Made by a program: the position numbers and the translations under genes. A stretch of DNA of 59,534 bases from an uncultured Halomonas sp. (GTDB lineage: Bacteria > Pseudomonadota > Gammaproteobacteria > Pseudomonadales > Halomonadaceae), in the NCBI RefSeq assembly GCF_947493865.1, contig NZ_CANLTC010000021.1, positions 1 through 59,534 on the forward strand. The letters run 5' to 3'. This document shows positions 43,357 to 53,628 of this stretch, piece by piece. How positions within the stretch are numbered: position 1 is the stretch's first letter; each line of letters begins with the position of its first letter. The notes under the pieces are model-generated. The model ran no database searches, had not been told where the DNA came from, and saw only the letters and a list, made by a program, of their open reading frames with translations.

Positions 43357-44727
43357 TTAATTGGTGCGGCTGCGCGAGGCTTTCCTACGTGGAATGCCCA
43401 GGCGCTGACGACGCTCCCAAAGGCATTTGCGGCTAACGCCGAGTTTTTGCGCCAGCTCGGTTTCGCTCATTTGTTCCTGATGTTCGAGCACGAAGTGCTG
43501 AAAGTAATCCTCCAGCGAAAGATCTTCTTCCGCTTCCTTGGAAACACTGTGCAATGCCGTTGCTGCGGGCTTGCTCGCAGTGAGTGAGGGCTTTGGTGCC
43601 GCTAGCCCAAGATCTTCAGAATGGATGAGATGACTTTCAGCCAGTATCACGCCCCGCTCCAAGGCATTTTCGAGTTCGCGAACATTGCCCGGCCAGGGGT
43701 AGTCGCGTATCTCGCGCCGCGCCGCGCGTGAAAGCTTTAACCCTTCCCGAGAATGGCGCCGGCAGGCGCTATCCATGAGGATATCGGCAATTTTTAATAT
43801 ATCATCCTCGCGCTCGCGCAGCGGCGGAAGATCGATCTGCATCACATTGAGGCGGTAATACAGGTCAAGACGAAACTCGCCGTTACGCGATAGGGCGTGC
43901 AAGTCACGATGGGTAGCAGCGATCAGGCGTACATTCACGTGGCGAGTCTCCACGGAGCCGACCTTGCGTATTTCGCCCTCTTGCAGAACCCGCAGTAGCC
44001 GGGCCTGGGCATCCAGAGGCAGTTCGCCAATTTCATCCAGGAAAAGCGTGCCGCCATCCGCGGCCTCGACCAGGCCCGTGCGTGCCGCGCTTGCGCCGGT
44101 GAAGGCCCCTTTTTCGTGACCAAACAGTTCGGATTCGATCAGGGTTTCAGGAATTGCTGCGCAGTTGACACAGATCAGAGGCGAGTTGACGCGCCGACTT
44201 TGCCGATGCAGGGCACGCGCAACCAGTTCTTTACCGGTTCCCGATTCGCCCTGAATCAGCACCGTGACATCCGCGGGTGCCGTCTTGCGTATGCGATCGT
44301 AAACGATCTGCATGGCAGGGCAATCGCCAATCATTTCCTGGGGTGCCGTCGAACTCCGGACGCTCGTCTCCTGGGAAGTGGATGCATGCTGCAATGTAGT
44401 GGCAACGGTCTTGATGAGTTCGTCGTGATCGAAGGGCTTGGCGATATAATCGACGGCGCCCTGTTTAAGCGCTTCCACGGCGGATCGCATGCTGGCATAG
44501 CTGGTCATGATCAGCACCGGTACAGGATCCGCGGCATCGATGAGCTCGGTACCGGGAGGGCCGGGTAGGCGCAGATCGCTGATGATCAGATCGAAGCGCC
44601 TGGGGTCGAGAGACAAGGCTTCCTCCACCGAACCGGCCTCGCTGATCTGGTAGTCATGGCGCTCCAGCAGGCGGCGTAGGGCACTACGAATGATGGCTTC
44701 GTCTTCAACGATCAGAATTCTACTCAT
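43357..44727 (-). CDS. cbrB: Sigma-54-dependent response regulator CbrB
   Basis: An NtrC-family regulator of 456 aa. The receiver domain (1-120) has Asp8/9 equivalents, phosphoacceptor Asp51 (IISDLRLPG) and Lys97 (AKPFD). The AAA+ domain has Walker A GESGTGKE (160-167), the sigma-54-contacting GAFTGA (207-212) and [12 protein letters not shown] Fis-type helix-turn-helix ([22 protein letters not shown]) closes it. ATG 44727 overlaps the cbrA end (GATGAGTAG), giving coupling; ATG 44742 is an alternative five codons upstream. Phosphorylated by CbrA, it controls carbon/nitrogen balance in Pseudomonas, mainly by driving crcZ. Confidence 0.93.
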   Translation of the reverse strand: MSRILIVEDEAIIRSALRRLLERHDYQISEAGSVEEALSLDPRRFDLIISDLRLPGPPGTELIDAADPVPVLIMTSYASMRSAVEALKQGAVDYIAKPFDHDELIKTVATTLQHASTSQETSVRSSTAPQEMIGDCPAMQIVYDRIRKTAPADVTVLIQGESGTGKELVARALHRQSRRVNSPLICVNCAAIPETLIESELFGHEKGAFTGASAARTGLVEAADGGTLFLDEIGELPLDAQARLLRVLQEGEIRKVGSVETRHVNVRLIAATHRDLHALSRNGEFRLDLYYRLNVMQIDLPPLREREDDILKIADILMDSACRRHSREGLKLSRAARREIRDYPWPGNVRELENALERGVILAESHLIHSEDLGLAAPKPSLTASKPAATALHSVSKEAEEDLSLEDYFQHFVLEHQEQMSETELAQKLGVSRKCLWERRQRLGIPRRKASRSRTN

Positions 44728-47680
44728 CGGGGTATGAATCATCCTGTTGCGGCTCTCCCTCCTGTGGGCGAGGGAAGCGGAGTGTGATGCGGGTACCCCG
44801 CACTTGACCCGGGGCAGGCGAATCAATGCGAATATCACCATGATGTTCGCGGACTATGCTATACACCAGCGGCAATCCGAGCCCCGTTCCCTTGCCGGGC
44901 GCCTTGGTGGTAACAAAGGGCTCGAAGAGGTGATCGCGAATCGATTCGTCGATGCCATGGCCTTCGTCGGTGATGCTCAACCGTACCCAGTTGCCTTGAA
45001 TATCGGCCTCTAGCACCACGAGGCCTCCCGGCTGACTGGCGTCACGGGCGTTGCCAATCAGGTTGATCAGCACCTGCACTAGACGCTGGGCATCACCTGT
45101 AACCTGTATTCCAGCAGGGCAACGGTTGTCATAGCTTACATCCTCTCCCGAGCGCGCCAAATGGATCAAGTGCAGCGCTTCATCGACAAGCGGGCGCAGT
45201 TCCAGCAGCGTCAGTTGAGTATTCTGGATGTGGCGGCCGCCGTGGGCGAAGCCAACCAGGGAGGCGACGATGGAAGATACCCGCTGGGTCAATTGTTGGA
45301 TCTGCTCGGCGGTTTGCACGATGTCGGGATCATCACTGTCATGGCGTAAATTCTGGGCCAGGGAAGAGATTCCCGTGACGGGATTGCCGATCTCATGGGC
45401 GACACCCGCCGCCAGGCGACCGATGGAGGCCAGACGCTCGCTGTGCACCAGCTCGTCCTCGAGCCATTTCAGCTCGCTGTGATCTTCAATGAGAACCACC
45501 ATGGCGCCATGGTCGCCTTCTTCCGGGGGCAGCAGCGCCCGGTGCAGCGTCAGATGGCGCACTTGGGACGCCAGCGTCACGGTTTGCTTGTAGAGATAGT
45601 CATGCGGTTCATCGCAGATGCGTGTGAGAAGATCGTCCCAGGGTGGGGGAAGCCCATCCCGATGAGCGCCGACCACATGATTGCCATCGATGCCTGAAAG
45701 CCGGGCTAGTGCATCGTTCCACATCAGCAGTTCACCCTCCTCATCGAAGACGCACAGGCCAACGGGCAAACGCTCCAGCGTGCGTCGATGATGGCGGCGC
45801 AACCCGTCGAGCTCCCGGGCCAAGCCGGTAAAGCGAGTGCGGTAAGCCTCCAGGCGACGCTCGACGAAGTGAATGTCATCGGTGCCTCTGCCTTCGCCCA
45901 ATCGATAAGGCAGAAAGCGATCGACGATATCCTTGGCCACCGACGGCCCCATCAGCCCCGACAAGTTGGCCTGAATGCGATCTCTTAGGCGGCGCAGCGC
46001 ATAGGGGCGATTGTCCTTGGCGGATAGCTTAAGTGCGCGGGTTGCGTTTTCCACCTCGCGCTTGGCGGTTTCCGGTCCCAGCGCATCGGCTAGCAGGTGG
46101 GTGAATTCCTCCGCATTACGCGCCGTCAACGGTAATCGCTGTGGCCGAATGACGGCCTCGACAGAGCAGGCTTCGGCGGCGGCGCGCTCCCCGGGCGAGG
46201 TTCGTGTGACCAGTGATACGAGAATGAAGATAAGAATATTGGCATTGAGCGCAATGAGGGTAACGACATACCAGACAGGTTCGTCCAGGAGCCAATCCAG
46301 GCTGGAGGGCAGCAGCTCCATGGGTGAGAAGGTGCTGAGCAAGGGCAGCCACATGCCAAGTAGCCAGATCGCGCAGCCAGTGACGAGACCGCAGAGCATG
46401 CCCTTGCGATTGGCCCCGGGCCAGTAGAGGATCGCAAGCAGACCCGGGAGACATTGCGCCATGCCAACGAAGGCAGTCAGGCCCAGCGCTGCAAGATCAT
46501 GATGCTGCCCCACGCCTTGATAGAACAACCAGGCACCGGAAATGACAGCAATGATCAGGATGCGGCGCAACCAGAGTAGTCGGCGGTAGAGGTTTTCTTG
46601 TTTTTCCGGAGGGCGTACGACCAGCACCAGATGATTCAAGGTCATTCCTGCCAGCGCCACCGCCACGATGATCAAGGTGCCACTGGCGGCAGCCAATCCG
46701 GCAATGAATACCAGGCTATCGATCCAGGGGTTGGTGGACAATTCGAAGGCAAGGTAAGCGGCACCTGGCATCGCTGTGTCGATACCCAGACGCTGCGCTC
46801 CCCATACAATCAAGGGGATCGGTAACGCGATCAGTAGCAGATAGAAGGGAAAGCTCCAGCCGGCTTGTAGCAAGGCCTTGCGTGAGGGTGTTTCGGTAAA
46901 GGTCATGTGAAACATGTGCGGCATGAGAAAAGCTGCGGCAAAGAACAGCAGCAACAGGATGCGCCACTGGCCGGTGTCCAGTCGCGTGACATCACTTTGC
47001 AATGCAGCGCCAGGGCCTTCGAGCCAATTCTGTAGATCAGCGGGCCCATCGAAGATCCCGTAAAGAGCCACTGCGCCCAACAGCAGCAAGGCGGCCAGCT
47101 TGATCAGGGATTCCAGGGCAATGACCGCCAGCAAGGTATCGTGGCGCACCGGCAGGTGGCTATGACGTGCGCCGAACATGATGGCCAGCAGTGTAATCGG
47201 GATGCAAAAGAATAGGGCCAGCAACGTGGGCGATTCGTTGCCGGTCAATTGTTGAAGAGCATCGCCGAGGGTTTTCAATTGCAGCCCCAAGAGTGGCATC
47301 ACTGCCATCAGCGTGATCAGGGTGATCAGCGTGCCGACCCAGCGGCTGCGAAAGCGAAACGCGAACAGGTCCGCAAGGGAGGTCAACTGATAGGTGCGTG
47401 CCAGGCGCTGAATGGGTACCAGCATGACCGAGACCAGTAGAAAGGCACCGGAAACGCCCAGGTAGTAGGCCAGGTAGCCATAGCCCACCCGGGACGCCAG
47501 TTCGACACTGCCGTAGATGGCCCAGGCACTGGCATAGACGCCCAAGGATAGCGAGTAGACCGCAGGATGGCGTACAAGACGTCGTGGAACCCATCCCTTC
47601 TCGACCGCCAGTGCGCCTAGAAAGAGCAGTGACAGGTAGCCTGTACCAAGAACCAGCGTGCCAAGGAGATTAGCGCTCAT
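44720..47680 (-). CDS. cbrA: Sensor histidine kinase CbrA with SLC5/symporter domain
   Basis: A large hybrid membrane protein of 986 aa. About 13 predicted membrane helices in residues 1-500 form a sodium:solute symporter-like (SLC5) unit; CbrA of Pseudomonas transports histidine through it. A STAC linker region (about 520-610), a coiled coil, a PAS domain (about 640-730; [18 protein letters not shown]) and the kinase core follow. The phospho-His is in [11 protein letters not shown] (about 762), and the ATPase motifs are [20 protein letters not shown] and [10 protein letters not shown]. It overlaps both the small upstream gene and cbrB. Confidence 0.94.
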   Translation of the reverse strand: MSANLLGTLVLGTGYLSLLFLGALAVEKGWVPRRLVRHPAVYSLSLGVYASAWAIYGSVELASRVGYGYLAYYLGVSGAFLLVSVMLVPIQRLARTYQLTSLADLFAFRFRSRWVGTLITLITLMAVMPLLGLQLKTLGDALQQLTGNESPTLLALFFCIPITLLAIMFGARHSHLPVRHDTLLAVIALESLIKLAALLLLGAVALYGIFDGPADLQNWLEGPGAALQSDVTRLDTGQWRILLLLFFAAAFLMPHMFHMTFTETPSRKALLQAGWSFPFYLLLIALPIPLIVWGAQRLGIDTAMPGAAYLAFELSTNPWIDSLVFIAGLAAASGTLIIVAVALAGMTLNHLVLVVRPPEKQENLYRRLLWLRRILIIAVISGAWLFYQGVGQHHDLAALGLTAFVGMAQCLPGLLAILYWPGANRKGMLCGLVTGCAIWLLGMWLPLLSTFSPMELLPSSLDWLLDEPVWYVVTLIALNANILIFILVSLVTRTSPGERAAAEACSVEAVIRPQRLPLTARNAEEFTHLLADALGPETAKREVENATRALKLSAKDNRPYALRRLRDRIQANLSGLMGPSVAKDIVDRFLPYRLGEGRGTDDIHFVERRLEAYRTRFTGLARELDGLRRHHRRTLERLPVGLCVFDEEGELLMWNDALARLSGIDGNHVVGAHRDGLPPPWDDLLTRICDEPHDYLYKQTVTLASQVRHLTLHRALLPPEEGDHGAMVVLIEDHSELKWLEDELVHSERLASIGRLAAGVAHEIGNPVTGISSLAQNLRHDSDDPDIVQTAEQIQQLTQRVSSIVASLVGFAHGGRHIQNTQLTLLELRPLVDEALHLIHLARSGEDVSYDNRCPAGIQVTGDAQRLVQVLINLIGNARDASQPGGLVVLEADIQGNWVRLSITDEGHGIDESIRDHLFEPFVTTKAPGKGTGLGLPLVYSIVREHHGDIRIDSPAPGQVRGTRITLRFPRPQEGEPQQDDSYPDE

Positions 47681-47846
47681 CGAGCTTTCTCTTTTGCTCC
47701 AGCCACACCCCGAGTGCGATCAGCCCGCCCCAGATAAGAAAGGGGCGGTACCAGGCAACGTCGGGTTCTCCCCAGCCGCTCATCAGTACCGGTGAGAGCA
47801 GATAGCCACCGAAGACGAGGAACAACATGATGCGATAGATATACAT
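47670..47846 (-). CDS. Small membrane protein upstream of cbrA (CbrX-like)
   Basis: A 58-aa protein with two predicted membrane helices (about 4-21 and 33-49) and a charged end ([10 protein letters not shown]). The ATG at 47846 is used; a TTG at 47897 would extend it by 17 residues and overlap gluQRS. Its stop lies 11 bases inside cbrA, which indicates translational coupling. By position and size it resembles the cbrX frame described upstream of cbrA in Pseudomonas putida; homology is inferred from context only, and its function is unknown. Confidence 0.65.
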   Translation of the reverse strand: MYIYRIMLFLVFGGYLLSPVLMSGWGEPDVAWYRPFLIWGGLIALGVWLEQKRKLDER

Positions 47847-47893
47847 GATGGCGACCTGCTCGAGCTTTCCTTGGTAAATGGCACGCGAAGCAT

Positions 47894-48811
47894 TCAATCA
47901 TGAAACGCGTCACCCCGCAGGCTGACAGAACGAGCCTGTGCCCGATACATTCGCGGTTGCAACCGTTCACTGTCCCAGGCAGCGATGGCCGATGCGAGCT
48001 GTTCGCTGGCGGGAGCCGTTTTCAAGAAAGGCGCTGGCGCCTGGTCGAGCGCTATCAGTGCTTCATGCAGTAGATGTCGAACTCTCTTGTCATCGGTCGG
48101 CAGCGCCGGTGCCAGATTCTGCTTGGAAAGCTTCTGGCCATTATCAGCGGCGATGAGTGGCAGGTGAAGATAACAAGGTTGCGGTAGATTCAGCGCCTGC
48201 TGCAGCTGGCGTTGCCAAGGGGTATTGTCGAGCAGATCGGCGCCGCGCACGATCTGATTGATATGCTGATCGCCATCATCGACGACGACCGCCAACTGAT
48301 AGGCCCATAAACCATCCTTGCGTTTGAGTACGACGTCCCCGAGTTCCGCCGGATCGAAGCACTGGTGGTCGAATAGCCGGTCATGCCAGACGATGGGGCG
48401 CTCTCCTAGATCGCTGCGCAGACGCCAGGCGAGGGGTCGACCGGGGTGACACACGCCGCTGCGACACCAGCCTGGATATACGGCGTACTCCCGCCACTCC
48501 TTGCGCGAGCAACTGCAGGGATACGCCAGACCCGCATCAGTCAACTGCTCCAGCGTGGCCTGATAAGCCTCGTGTCGAGTGCTCTGATAGCGGACGTCTT
48601 CATCCCAGTGCAATCCGAAGGCCTCGAGCTGGCGCAATATTGTGGTGTCCGTACCAGGCGGGCAGCGGGGCGGATCGATGTCCTCGATGCGCACGAGCCA
48701 GCTGCCCTTGGCATGACGCGCGTCGAGATAGCTCGCCAACGCCGTGACCAGGGAGCCGAAATGCAAAGGGCCGGAAGGAGTGGGGGCGAAGCGGCCACGA
48801 TAGCCGGGCAT
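47894..48811 (-). CDS. gluQ: Glutamyl-Q tRNA(Asp) synthetase
   Basis: GluQRS, 305 aa, a truncated glutamyl-tRNA synthetase without anticodon-binding domain; it charges glutamate onto the queuosine of tRNA-Asp. The HIGH-type motif is in FAPTPSGPLHFGSL (about 7-20) and the KMSKS analogue is KLSKQN. A zinc site is formed by CSCSRKEW...YPGWCRSGVC. ATG 48811 (MPGYRGRFAPTPSG) is the family start. It follows dksA, a pairing known from E. coli and Pseudomonas. Confidence 0.95.
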   Translation of the reverse strand: MPGYRGRFAPTPSGPLHFGSLVTALASYLDARHAKGSWLVRIEDIDPPRCPPGTDTTILRQLEAFGLHWDEDVRYQSTRHEAYQATLEQLTDAGLAYPCSCSRKEWREYAVYPGWCRSGVCHPGRPLAWRLRSDLGERPIVWHDRLFDHQCFDPAELGDVVLKRKDGLWAYQLAVVVDDGDQHINQIVRGADLLDNTPWQRQLQQALNLPQPCYLHLPLIAADNGQKLSKQNLAPALPTDDKRVRHLLHEALIALDQAPAPFLKTAPASEQLASAIAAWDSERLQPRMYRAQARSVSLRGDAFHD

Positions 48812-48832
48812 GAGTGACCCTCTTGAAACACG

Positions 48833-48856
48833 AATGGGCGCCACGGGGCGCCCATT
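48833..48856 (-). terminator. Stem-loop between dksA and gluQ
   Basis: A 10-bp stem (AATGGGCGCC / GGCGCCCATT) with a four-base loop, without a clear T-tract (CGTGTTTC). It resembles the weak terminator known between dksA and gluQ in E. coli and would lower gluQ expression. Confidence 0.6.
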
Positions 48857-48871
48857 GCCAGCGGGAGAACA

Positions 48872-49309
48872 TCAGCCTCCGAGCTGCTTTTCCTTGAGCT
48901 CCGCCAGCGTCTTGCAGTCCACGCAAAGTGTGGCGGTTGGCCGCGCTTCCAGACGTCGGATGCCGATCTCGACACCGCACGCCTCGCAGAAGCCATAATC
49001 GTCATCGTCGATATTATCGATCGTCTCGTTGATCTTCTTGAGCAACTTGCGCTCACGGTCGCGGGTACGCAGTTCCAGGCTGAAGCCTTCTTCCTGGGTT
49101 GCACGATCCGCGGGGTCGGCGTAGTTGTTGGCGTCTTCCTGGAGATGGCGCACAGTGCGATCGACCTCTTCCATCAGATCCATCTTCCAGTCAAGTAGCA
49201 TCTGCCGGAAGTGCTCCAGCTGCTTTTCATTCATGTACTCTTCATCCGGTGCCGGCTCGTACGGGATGAATTTCTTTTGCGCTTCCGTTTTCTTTTCTGC
49301 TACTGGCAT
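48872..49309 (-). CDS. dksA: RNA polymerase-binding transcription factor DksA
   Basis: DksA, 145 aa, acts with ppGpp in the RNA polymerase secondary channel to repress rRNA promoters and activate amino-acid genes. The coiled-coil tip DPADRATQEE carries the two required Asp residues (about 68-77). The zinc finger is CEACG...CVDC, all four Cys present, so this is the zinc-dependent form. The C-terminal helix ends KTLAELKEKQLGG. Start ATG 49309 (MPVAEKKTEAQKKF). Confidence 0.97.
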   Translation of the reverse strand: MPVAEKKTEAQKKFIPYEPAPDEEYMNEKQLEHFRQMLLDWKMDLMEEVDRTVRHLQEDANNYADPADRATQEEGFSLELRTRDRERKLLKKINETIDNIDDDDYGFCEACGVEIGIRRLEARPTATLCVDCKTLAELKEKQLGG

Positions 49310-49584
49310 GGGGCTGCCTCATTACTCAAGTGACTTGGGCCGATGCCCGGCCGATCAAGTTGTGCTGATAATCATCGCGCAACCTGCGGGGGAGGAGTGT
49401 ACCCACCCGAAGCCTTGCTTATTTAGCGAAAAAGCCACTGTTTTGCAACTACTCAATGGTTTTGTCGCTGACGATCTTGATTTGAGTCGGCTAAGATGGC
49501 CGCTCTGGCGCTGATGGTTGCGCCGATCAATGGGGAAGAGGTTCTCGTGAGCTTAGGTGTTTCATTGGCAAGTTGTAGCAGGTA

Positions 49585-50343
49585 ATGCAGTATGCTTCTT
49601 TAACGCCGGGCACTCTATTGCGTCGCTACAAGCGCTTTCTTGCGGATATCGAACTGGACAGCGGCGAAATCGTGGTGGCGCACTGCCCCAACACAGGTTC
49701 GATGCGCTCGATCAATATACCTGGGTGCCGTGTATGGCTTTCTGCCAGCACCAATCCCGCGCGCAAGCTGGCCTGGACCTGGGAGCTGATCGAACTGCCC
49801 CAGCCGGATGGCTCCATGGCGCTCTCATCGATACATACCGGGCGCGCCAATGCCATCGTCGAGGAGGCCCTTAGAGCGCAGCGAATTCCGGAACTGGATG
49901 GCTATGCAACCTTGCGGCGCGAGGTTCGGGTAGACAGTGGTAGACTCGATTTCTGTCTCGAAGATTCAATGCGAGGATGCGCCTTCATCGAGGTCAAGCA
50001 GGTCACCCTCAAGGAAGTCGATGGTCATGGCTATTTTCCTGCCTCCGTGACGGTGCGTGGCGCACGCCACCTTGAATCGCTGGGGCGACTTGCCAAGGCA
50101 GGCCAGCGCGCCGTACTGCTGTTTTGCGTAGCCAACACCGGAATCAAGGACGTGGCCCCGGCAGAGCATATCGATCCGGTTTACGCCAGAACATTGCGCC
50201 GCGTGGTTGGCGAGGGTGTCGAGGTGGTGGCCTATGGCTGCCGGATCGAGAGTGTCGACGGAATCCCTCAGGGGATATGTCTTGATCGGCCCTTGCCGCT
50301 ATCGCTTGAATGCCGCCTGGTGCAGCAGAAGGTAACGGATTGA
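49585..50343 (+). CDS. sfsA: DNA/RNA nuclease SfsA family protein
   Basis: SfsA, 252 aa, first named for a sugar fermentation phenotype in E. coli; an OB-fold plus restriction-endonuclease-like domain, whose exact role is unsettled. Signatures: GTLLRRYKRFLADI, AHCPNTGSM, VDSGRLDFCL, AFIEVKQVTL (nuclease-like ExK) and FPASVTVRGARHLESL. About 15 residues longer than the E. coli protein at the C-terminus. It is divergent from dksA across a 275-base gap. Confidence 0.92.
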   Translation: MQYASLTPGTLLRRYKRFLADIELDSGEIVVAHCPNTGSMRSINIPGCRVWLSASTNPARKLAWTWELIELPQPDGSMALSSIHTGRANAIVEEALRAQRIPELDGYATLRREVRVDSGRLDFCLEDSMRGCAFIEVKQVTLKEVDGHGYFPASVTVRGARHLESLGRLAKAGQRAVLLFCVANTGIKDVAPAEHIDPVYARTLRRVVGEGVEVVAYGCRIESVDGIPQGICLDRPLPLSLECRLVQQKVTD

Positions 50344-50446
50344 CTCAGGCTCAGGTGCAGGCGTGTTTTTCAGCCGGCTAGATTAGCTAAATTAGATAGA
50401 TTGGATAGTGGCGTTCGACGTACAGCGCAACCGAAAAGGAAAGTAC

Positions 50447-51349
50447 ATGCAGCGACGGGCGTGTCTCAAGATGCTGCTTGCCCTGGCCGCCAGCACGGGG
50501 CTGTCAGGTATAGCGCCAGCGATCCTGGCTCAGGGCAGCGCGGGGTCCGGGGTCAATCGCATTCGTGATCTACGTCGAAATACATGGCTCAGCAGCAGCG
50601 ATCTGCTTGCGCGCCTGATGGAAACCCCGGCGTTGATCATCGGCGAGACGCACGACAACCCCGAACATCACCGTCTGGAGCGCTGGCTGATCGCACAGCT
50701 GGCTGCCAGGGGTGCGCTGGGCGGCGTGGCCATGGAAATGCTTGACAGCGAACAGCAGGCGCTGCTTGAAAAACTTCCCGAAAATGCGCGGCAAGCCATG
50801 TCCGATGCCCGGTTGCAAGACGCATTGAAGTGGCCGCAAGGCTGGGATTGGTCTGCCTACGGGCCGACACTGCAGTTGGCGCTGAGCCTCGGCGTGCCGG
50901 TACGCGGGGCCAACCTCACAACCTCCGAGATTCGTGAGATCGTCGCGCTTAATTTGGCACCGGAGCTGCCCCTGGTAGTGGCTCGGAACCAGCGACGTGC
51001 ATTGATCGAGGGGCACTGTGGCATGCTGCCGGAGACCATGCTCGATGGCATGCTGGCCGCTCAAGTGGCCCGGGATCAGGCCATGGCAGCAGCACTTGCC
51101 GCCTTGCCGCCGACTTCCGTGCTGGTGTGCGGCAATGGCCATGCACGCAGGGACGTGGGGGTTGCGCTACACGCCAAACAAACGCCGCTGTGTCTAGGCT
51201 TGGTGGAAGTGCCGCCAGGTCAGACCTGGCGATCGGCATTGCCGACAAGCGTCGACGCTGAGCCTCCTTTCGATCTGGCCTGGTTCACGATGACGGTAGC
51301 CAATCGTGAGGATCCCTGTGTCGCCCTGAGAGAGCGTTTCTCGCCATAG
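50447..51349 (+). CDS. ChaN/DUF399-family haem-binding-like protein
   Basis: A 300-aa protein of the ChaN family, thought to bind haem in the envelope and to be iron-linked. The core begins ETPALIIGETHDNPEHHRLE (about 60-78) and continues AMEMLDSEQQALL and PVRGANLTTSEI, with VLVCGNGHARRDVGV near the end. The ATG at 50447 has AAGGAA upstream. Its N-terminus QRRACLKMLLALAAS, followed by AILAQG, looks like a Tat signal with a signal peptidase I site rather than a lipobox. It converges on the DUF4426 gene. Membership is clear, function inferred. Confidence 0.82.
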   Translation: MQRRACLKMLLALAASTGLSGIAPAILAQGSAGSGVNRIRDLRRNTWLSSSDLLARLMETPALIIGETHDNPEHHRLERWLIAQLAARGALGGVAMEMLDSEQQALLEKLPENARQAMSDARLQDALKWPQGWDWSAYGPTLQLALSLGVPVRGANLTTSEIREIVALNLAPELPLVVARNQRRALIEGHCGMLPETMLDGMLAAQVARDQAMAAALAALPPTSVLVCGNGHARRDVGVALHAKQTPLCLGLVEVPPGQTWRSALPTSVDAEPPFDLAWFTMTVANREDPCVALRERFSP

Positions 51350-51368
51350 GCGCCTGGTCGAGAGAGCG

Positions 51369-51815
51369 CTACTCGATGAAGAAACGCTGCATGAAGGCGA
51401 TTTCGGCGGGCTCTTCGTTGCGATCAAAACCGACTTCGAGGTTGAAGCGCATGGGCTCGTCTTCTTGAATGCGGAACACCGCCAGCTGATAGATGGCGCC
51501 GTCTTCGCGCACGGTGCGAAAGGCCAGGGGTTGGGATTGTCCGGCGAGATTACCGATCTTGCCCTCCACATTTGCCTGCACCGGTCGAGTAGCGCCATCG
51601 GGTTGCTCCTCGAGGACGCTGACACTGAGCAGCGCCATTACCTTGCTACGTTGAATATCGTAGGCGGCGGCTACTTCCGGTGTCAGAAAGCTGGTGTTCA
51701 CGGCACTGTAATGAATTCGGTAGTCACCGACGCGCTCGAGCTGTTCAGCGCTGACGGGCAGGCTTACCAACAAGACAAGCCAGAACAGTGCTATCGTTTG
51801 CAGGACCCTTCTCAT
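51369..51815 (-). CDS. DUF4426 domain protein, secreted
   Basis: A 148-aa protein with a signal peptide (cleavage near VSAEQ, residue 23) and a DUF4426 domain, beginning VGDYRIHYSAVNTSFLTPEVAAAY. No function is known for the family. It overlaps metW by four bases and so forms an operon with metX-metW, the usual position in Pseudomonas relatives. Confidence 0.85.
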   Translation of the reverse strand: MRRVLQTIALFWLVLLVSLPVSAEQLERVGDYRIHYSAVNTSFLTPEVAAAYDIQRSKVMALLSVSVLEEQPDGATRPVQANVEGKIGNLAGQSQPLAFRTVREDGAIYQLAVFRIQEDEPMRFNLEVGFDRNEEPAEIAFMQRFFIE

Positions 51816-52447
51816 AGCAATTCCCTCCTATACCTTGCTTGTTCATGCCCCTGACCGCGGCTGATACGAAAGATGGCGGTCTCACCAAACAGGTTGGGCC
51901 ACCAGCGCGAACTCCAGTGACCCTCATGGTCGCCGTTACCCACGGCGCGATCACTGATGATCAGACCTTTCTGCCGGCACAGATGTTCAAAATCGTTGAA
52001 GGTGGACAGGTGGATATTGGGTGTATCGTACCAGGCGTGAGGCAGCGATTTGGACACCGGCATGTAGCCTCTGATGCCCAGATGCACGCGATGACGCCAA
52101 TAGGCAAAGTTGGGGAAGGTGATGATGCCTTCGCTGGCCACTCGGAGCATTTCGTCGAGCATGAGATCCGGCCGTCGAAGGGCTTGAAGGGCCTGGGTCA
52201 TGATGATCATGTCGTAGGCATCGTCGTCGAAGTTGGCAAGCCCTCGGTTGAGATCCTGCTCAATGACATTGACGCCTTTCTCGAGGCAGGCGGTGATGCC
52301 GTCAGGATCGATCTCCAGGCCATATCCCGATACCTTTCTGTCTCGTGCCAAAGCCTCGAGCAAGGTACCATCGCCACAGGCCAGATCGAGCACACGTGCG
52401 CCCTCGGGCACCCAGCCATAGATCAGCGCCAGATCTGCTCGCATCAT
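51812..52447 (-). CDS. metW: Methionine biosynthesis protein MetW
   Basis: A 211-aa class I SAM-methyltransferase-like protein, found with MetX in many bacteria and reported to be needed with it for methionine synthesis. The SAM-binding loop is [15 protein letters not shown] (about 19-33), with the following acidic GLEID. Conserved [24 protein letters not shown] and WWPNLFGE segments are present. It overlaps metX and the DUF4426 gene by four bases on either side. Confidence 0.94.
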   Translation of the reverse strand: MMRADLALIYGWVPEGARVLDLACGDGTLLEALARDRKVSGYGLEIDPDGITACLEKGVNVIEQDLNRGLANFDDDAYDMIIMTQALQALRRPDLMLDEMLRVASEGIITFPNFAYWRHRVHLGIRGYMPVSKSLPHAWYDTPNIHLSTFNDFEHLCRQKGLIISDRAVGNGDHEGHWSSRWWPNLFGETAIFRISRGQGHEQARYRRELL

Positions 52448-53601
52448 CTCCCCTCCAGATTGCGTTCTCGCGCTATTCGCTTCATGAAGCCACCGAATAC
52501 GGCCTGATAGCGGGGATCGGGCAGAAGAAAGGCATCATGCCCATGGGGCGAGTCGATTTCGACATAGCTTACCGGTTTGCCGGCACGTATCAGAGCATTC
52601 ACCAACTCCCGGGAGCGGGCCGGGGCAAAGCGCCAATCCGTGGAGAAACTCACCACCAAAAATGGGCAATTGGCCGGTGCCAGAGCCGCGGCGAGATCGC
52701 CATCCCAGGCCCCCGCTGGATCGAAATAATCCAACGCCTTGGTCATCAGCAGATAGGTATTAGCATCGAAGACCGTGGAGAACATGTCGCCCTGGTAGCG
52801 CAGATAGGACTCCACTTGAAACTCGACGTCGTAACCGAAGTTGAGCGCATCGCTGCGCAAATCGCGGCCAAACTTGGCGCCCATGGAGTGCTCTGACAGA
52901 TAGGTGATATGACCCACCATGCGCGCCAGCTTCAAACCTCGCTTGGGCAGTGTGTCGTGTTCGCCATACCAGCCGTCATGAAAGTCCGGGTCCGAGCGAA
53001 TGGCTTGCCGTGCTACCTCATTGAAGGCGATGTTCTGCGCCGAAAGCCGTGATGTGGCGGCGATGACCACGGCATTGGCGATACGCTCGGGATAACTAAG
53101 CGTCCACTGCAGTACTTGCATGCCCCCCAGGCTACCACCAACCACCGCCGCGAAACGCTCGATGCCCAGCCGATCGGCCAGTCGCGCCTGGCTGGATACC
53201 CAATCGCTCACCGTCATCAGCGGAAACGTCGGCCCCCAGGGCCGGCCGGTGGCGGGGTTGGTGCTGCAGGGGCCGGTACTGCCGTGACAGCCCCCCAGGT
53301 TGTTGAGCGCGATGACGAAGAAACGTCGGGTGTCGATGGTCTTGCCTGGACCGATATGCGCATCCCACCAGCCCGGCTTGGCATCGTCTTTGCCGTGATA
53401 GCCCGCCGCGTGATGGTTGCCGGACAGGGCGTGACATATCAGCACCGCATTGCTGCGCTCGGCGTTGAGTTCCCCGTAGGTTTCGTACACCAGATCGTAG
53501 GCCTCGAGCGTCTTGCCGCAGGCCAGTGCAAGCGGCTCATCGAAATGAGCCGTCTGCGGTGTCACCAGACCAACGGAGTCAGCGGGAAGCATAGTGGGCA
53601 T
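52444..53601 (-). CDS. metX: Homoserine O-acyltransferase MetX
   Basis: An alpha/beta-hydrolase-fold homoserine acyltransferase of 385 aa, first step of methionine synthesis. The nucleophile Ser is in [14 protein letters not shown] (about 150), the acid is in the [10 protein letters not shown] segment and the His in [10 protein letters not shown] (about 355). Early [12 protein letters not shown] and [12 protein letters not shown] are oxyanion and substrate loops. MetX proteins of this group may use succinyl- rather than acetyl-CoA; the sequence alone does not let me decide. Start ATG 53601; MLPADS at 53592 is an alternative. Confidence 0.94.
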   Translation of the reverse strand: MPTMLPADSVGLVTPQTAHFDEPLALACGKTLEAYDLVYETYGELNAERSNAVLICHALSGNHHAAGYHGKDDAKPGWWDAHIGPGKTIDTRRFFVIALNNLGGCHGSTGPCSTNPATGRPWGPTFPLMTVSDWVSSQARLADRLGIERFAAVVGGSLGGMQVLQWTLSYPERIANAVVIAATSRLSAQNIAFNEVARQAIRSDPDFHDGWYGEHDTLPKRGLKLARMVGHITYLSEHSMGAKFGRDLRSDALNFGYDVEFQVESYLRYQGDMFSTVFDANTYLLMTKALDYFDPAGAWDGDLAAALAPANCPFLVVSFSTDWRFAPARSRELVNALIRAGKPVSYVEIDSPHGHDAFLLPDPRYQAVFGGFMKRIARERNLEGR

Positions 53602-53628
53602 CGTGGTTTGCTCTCAAAGACCGAACTT

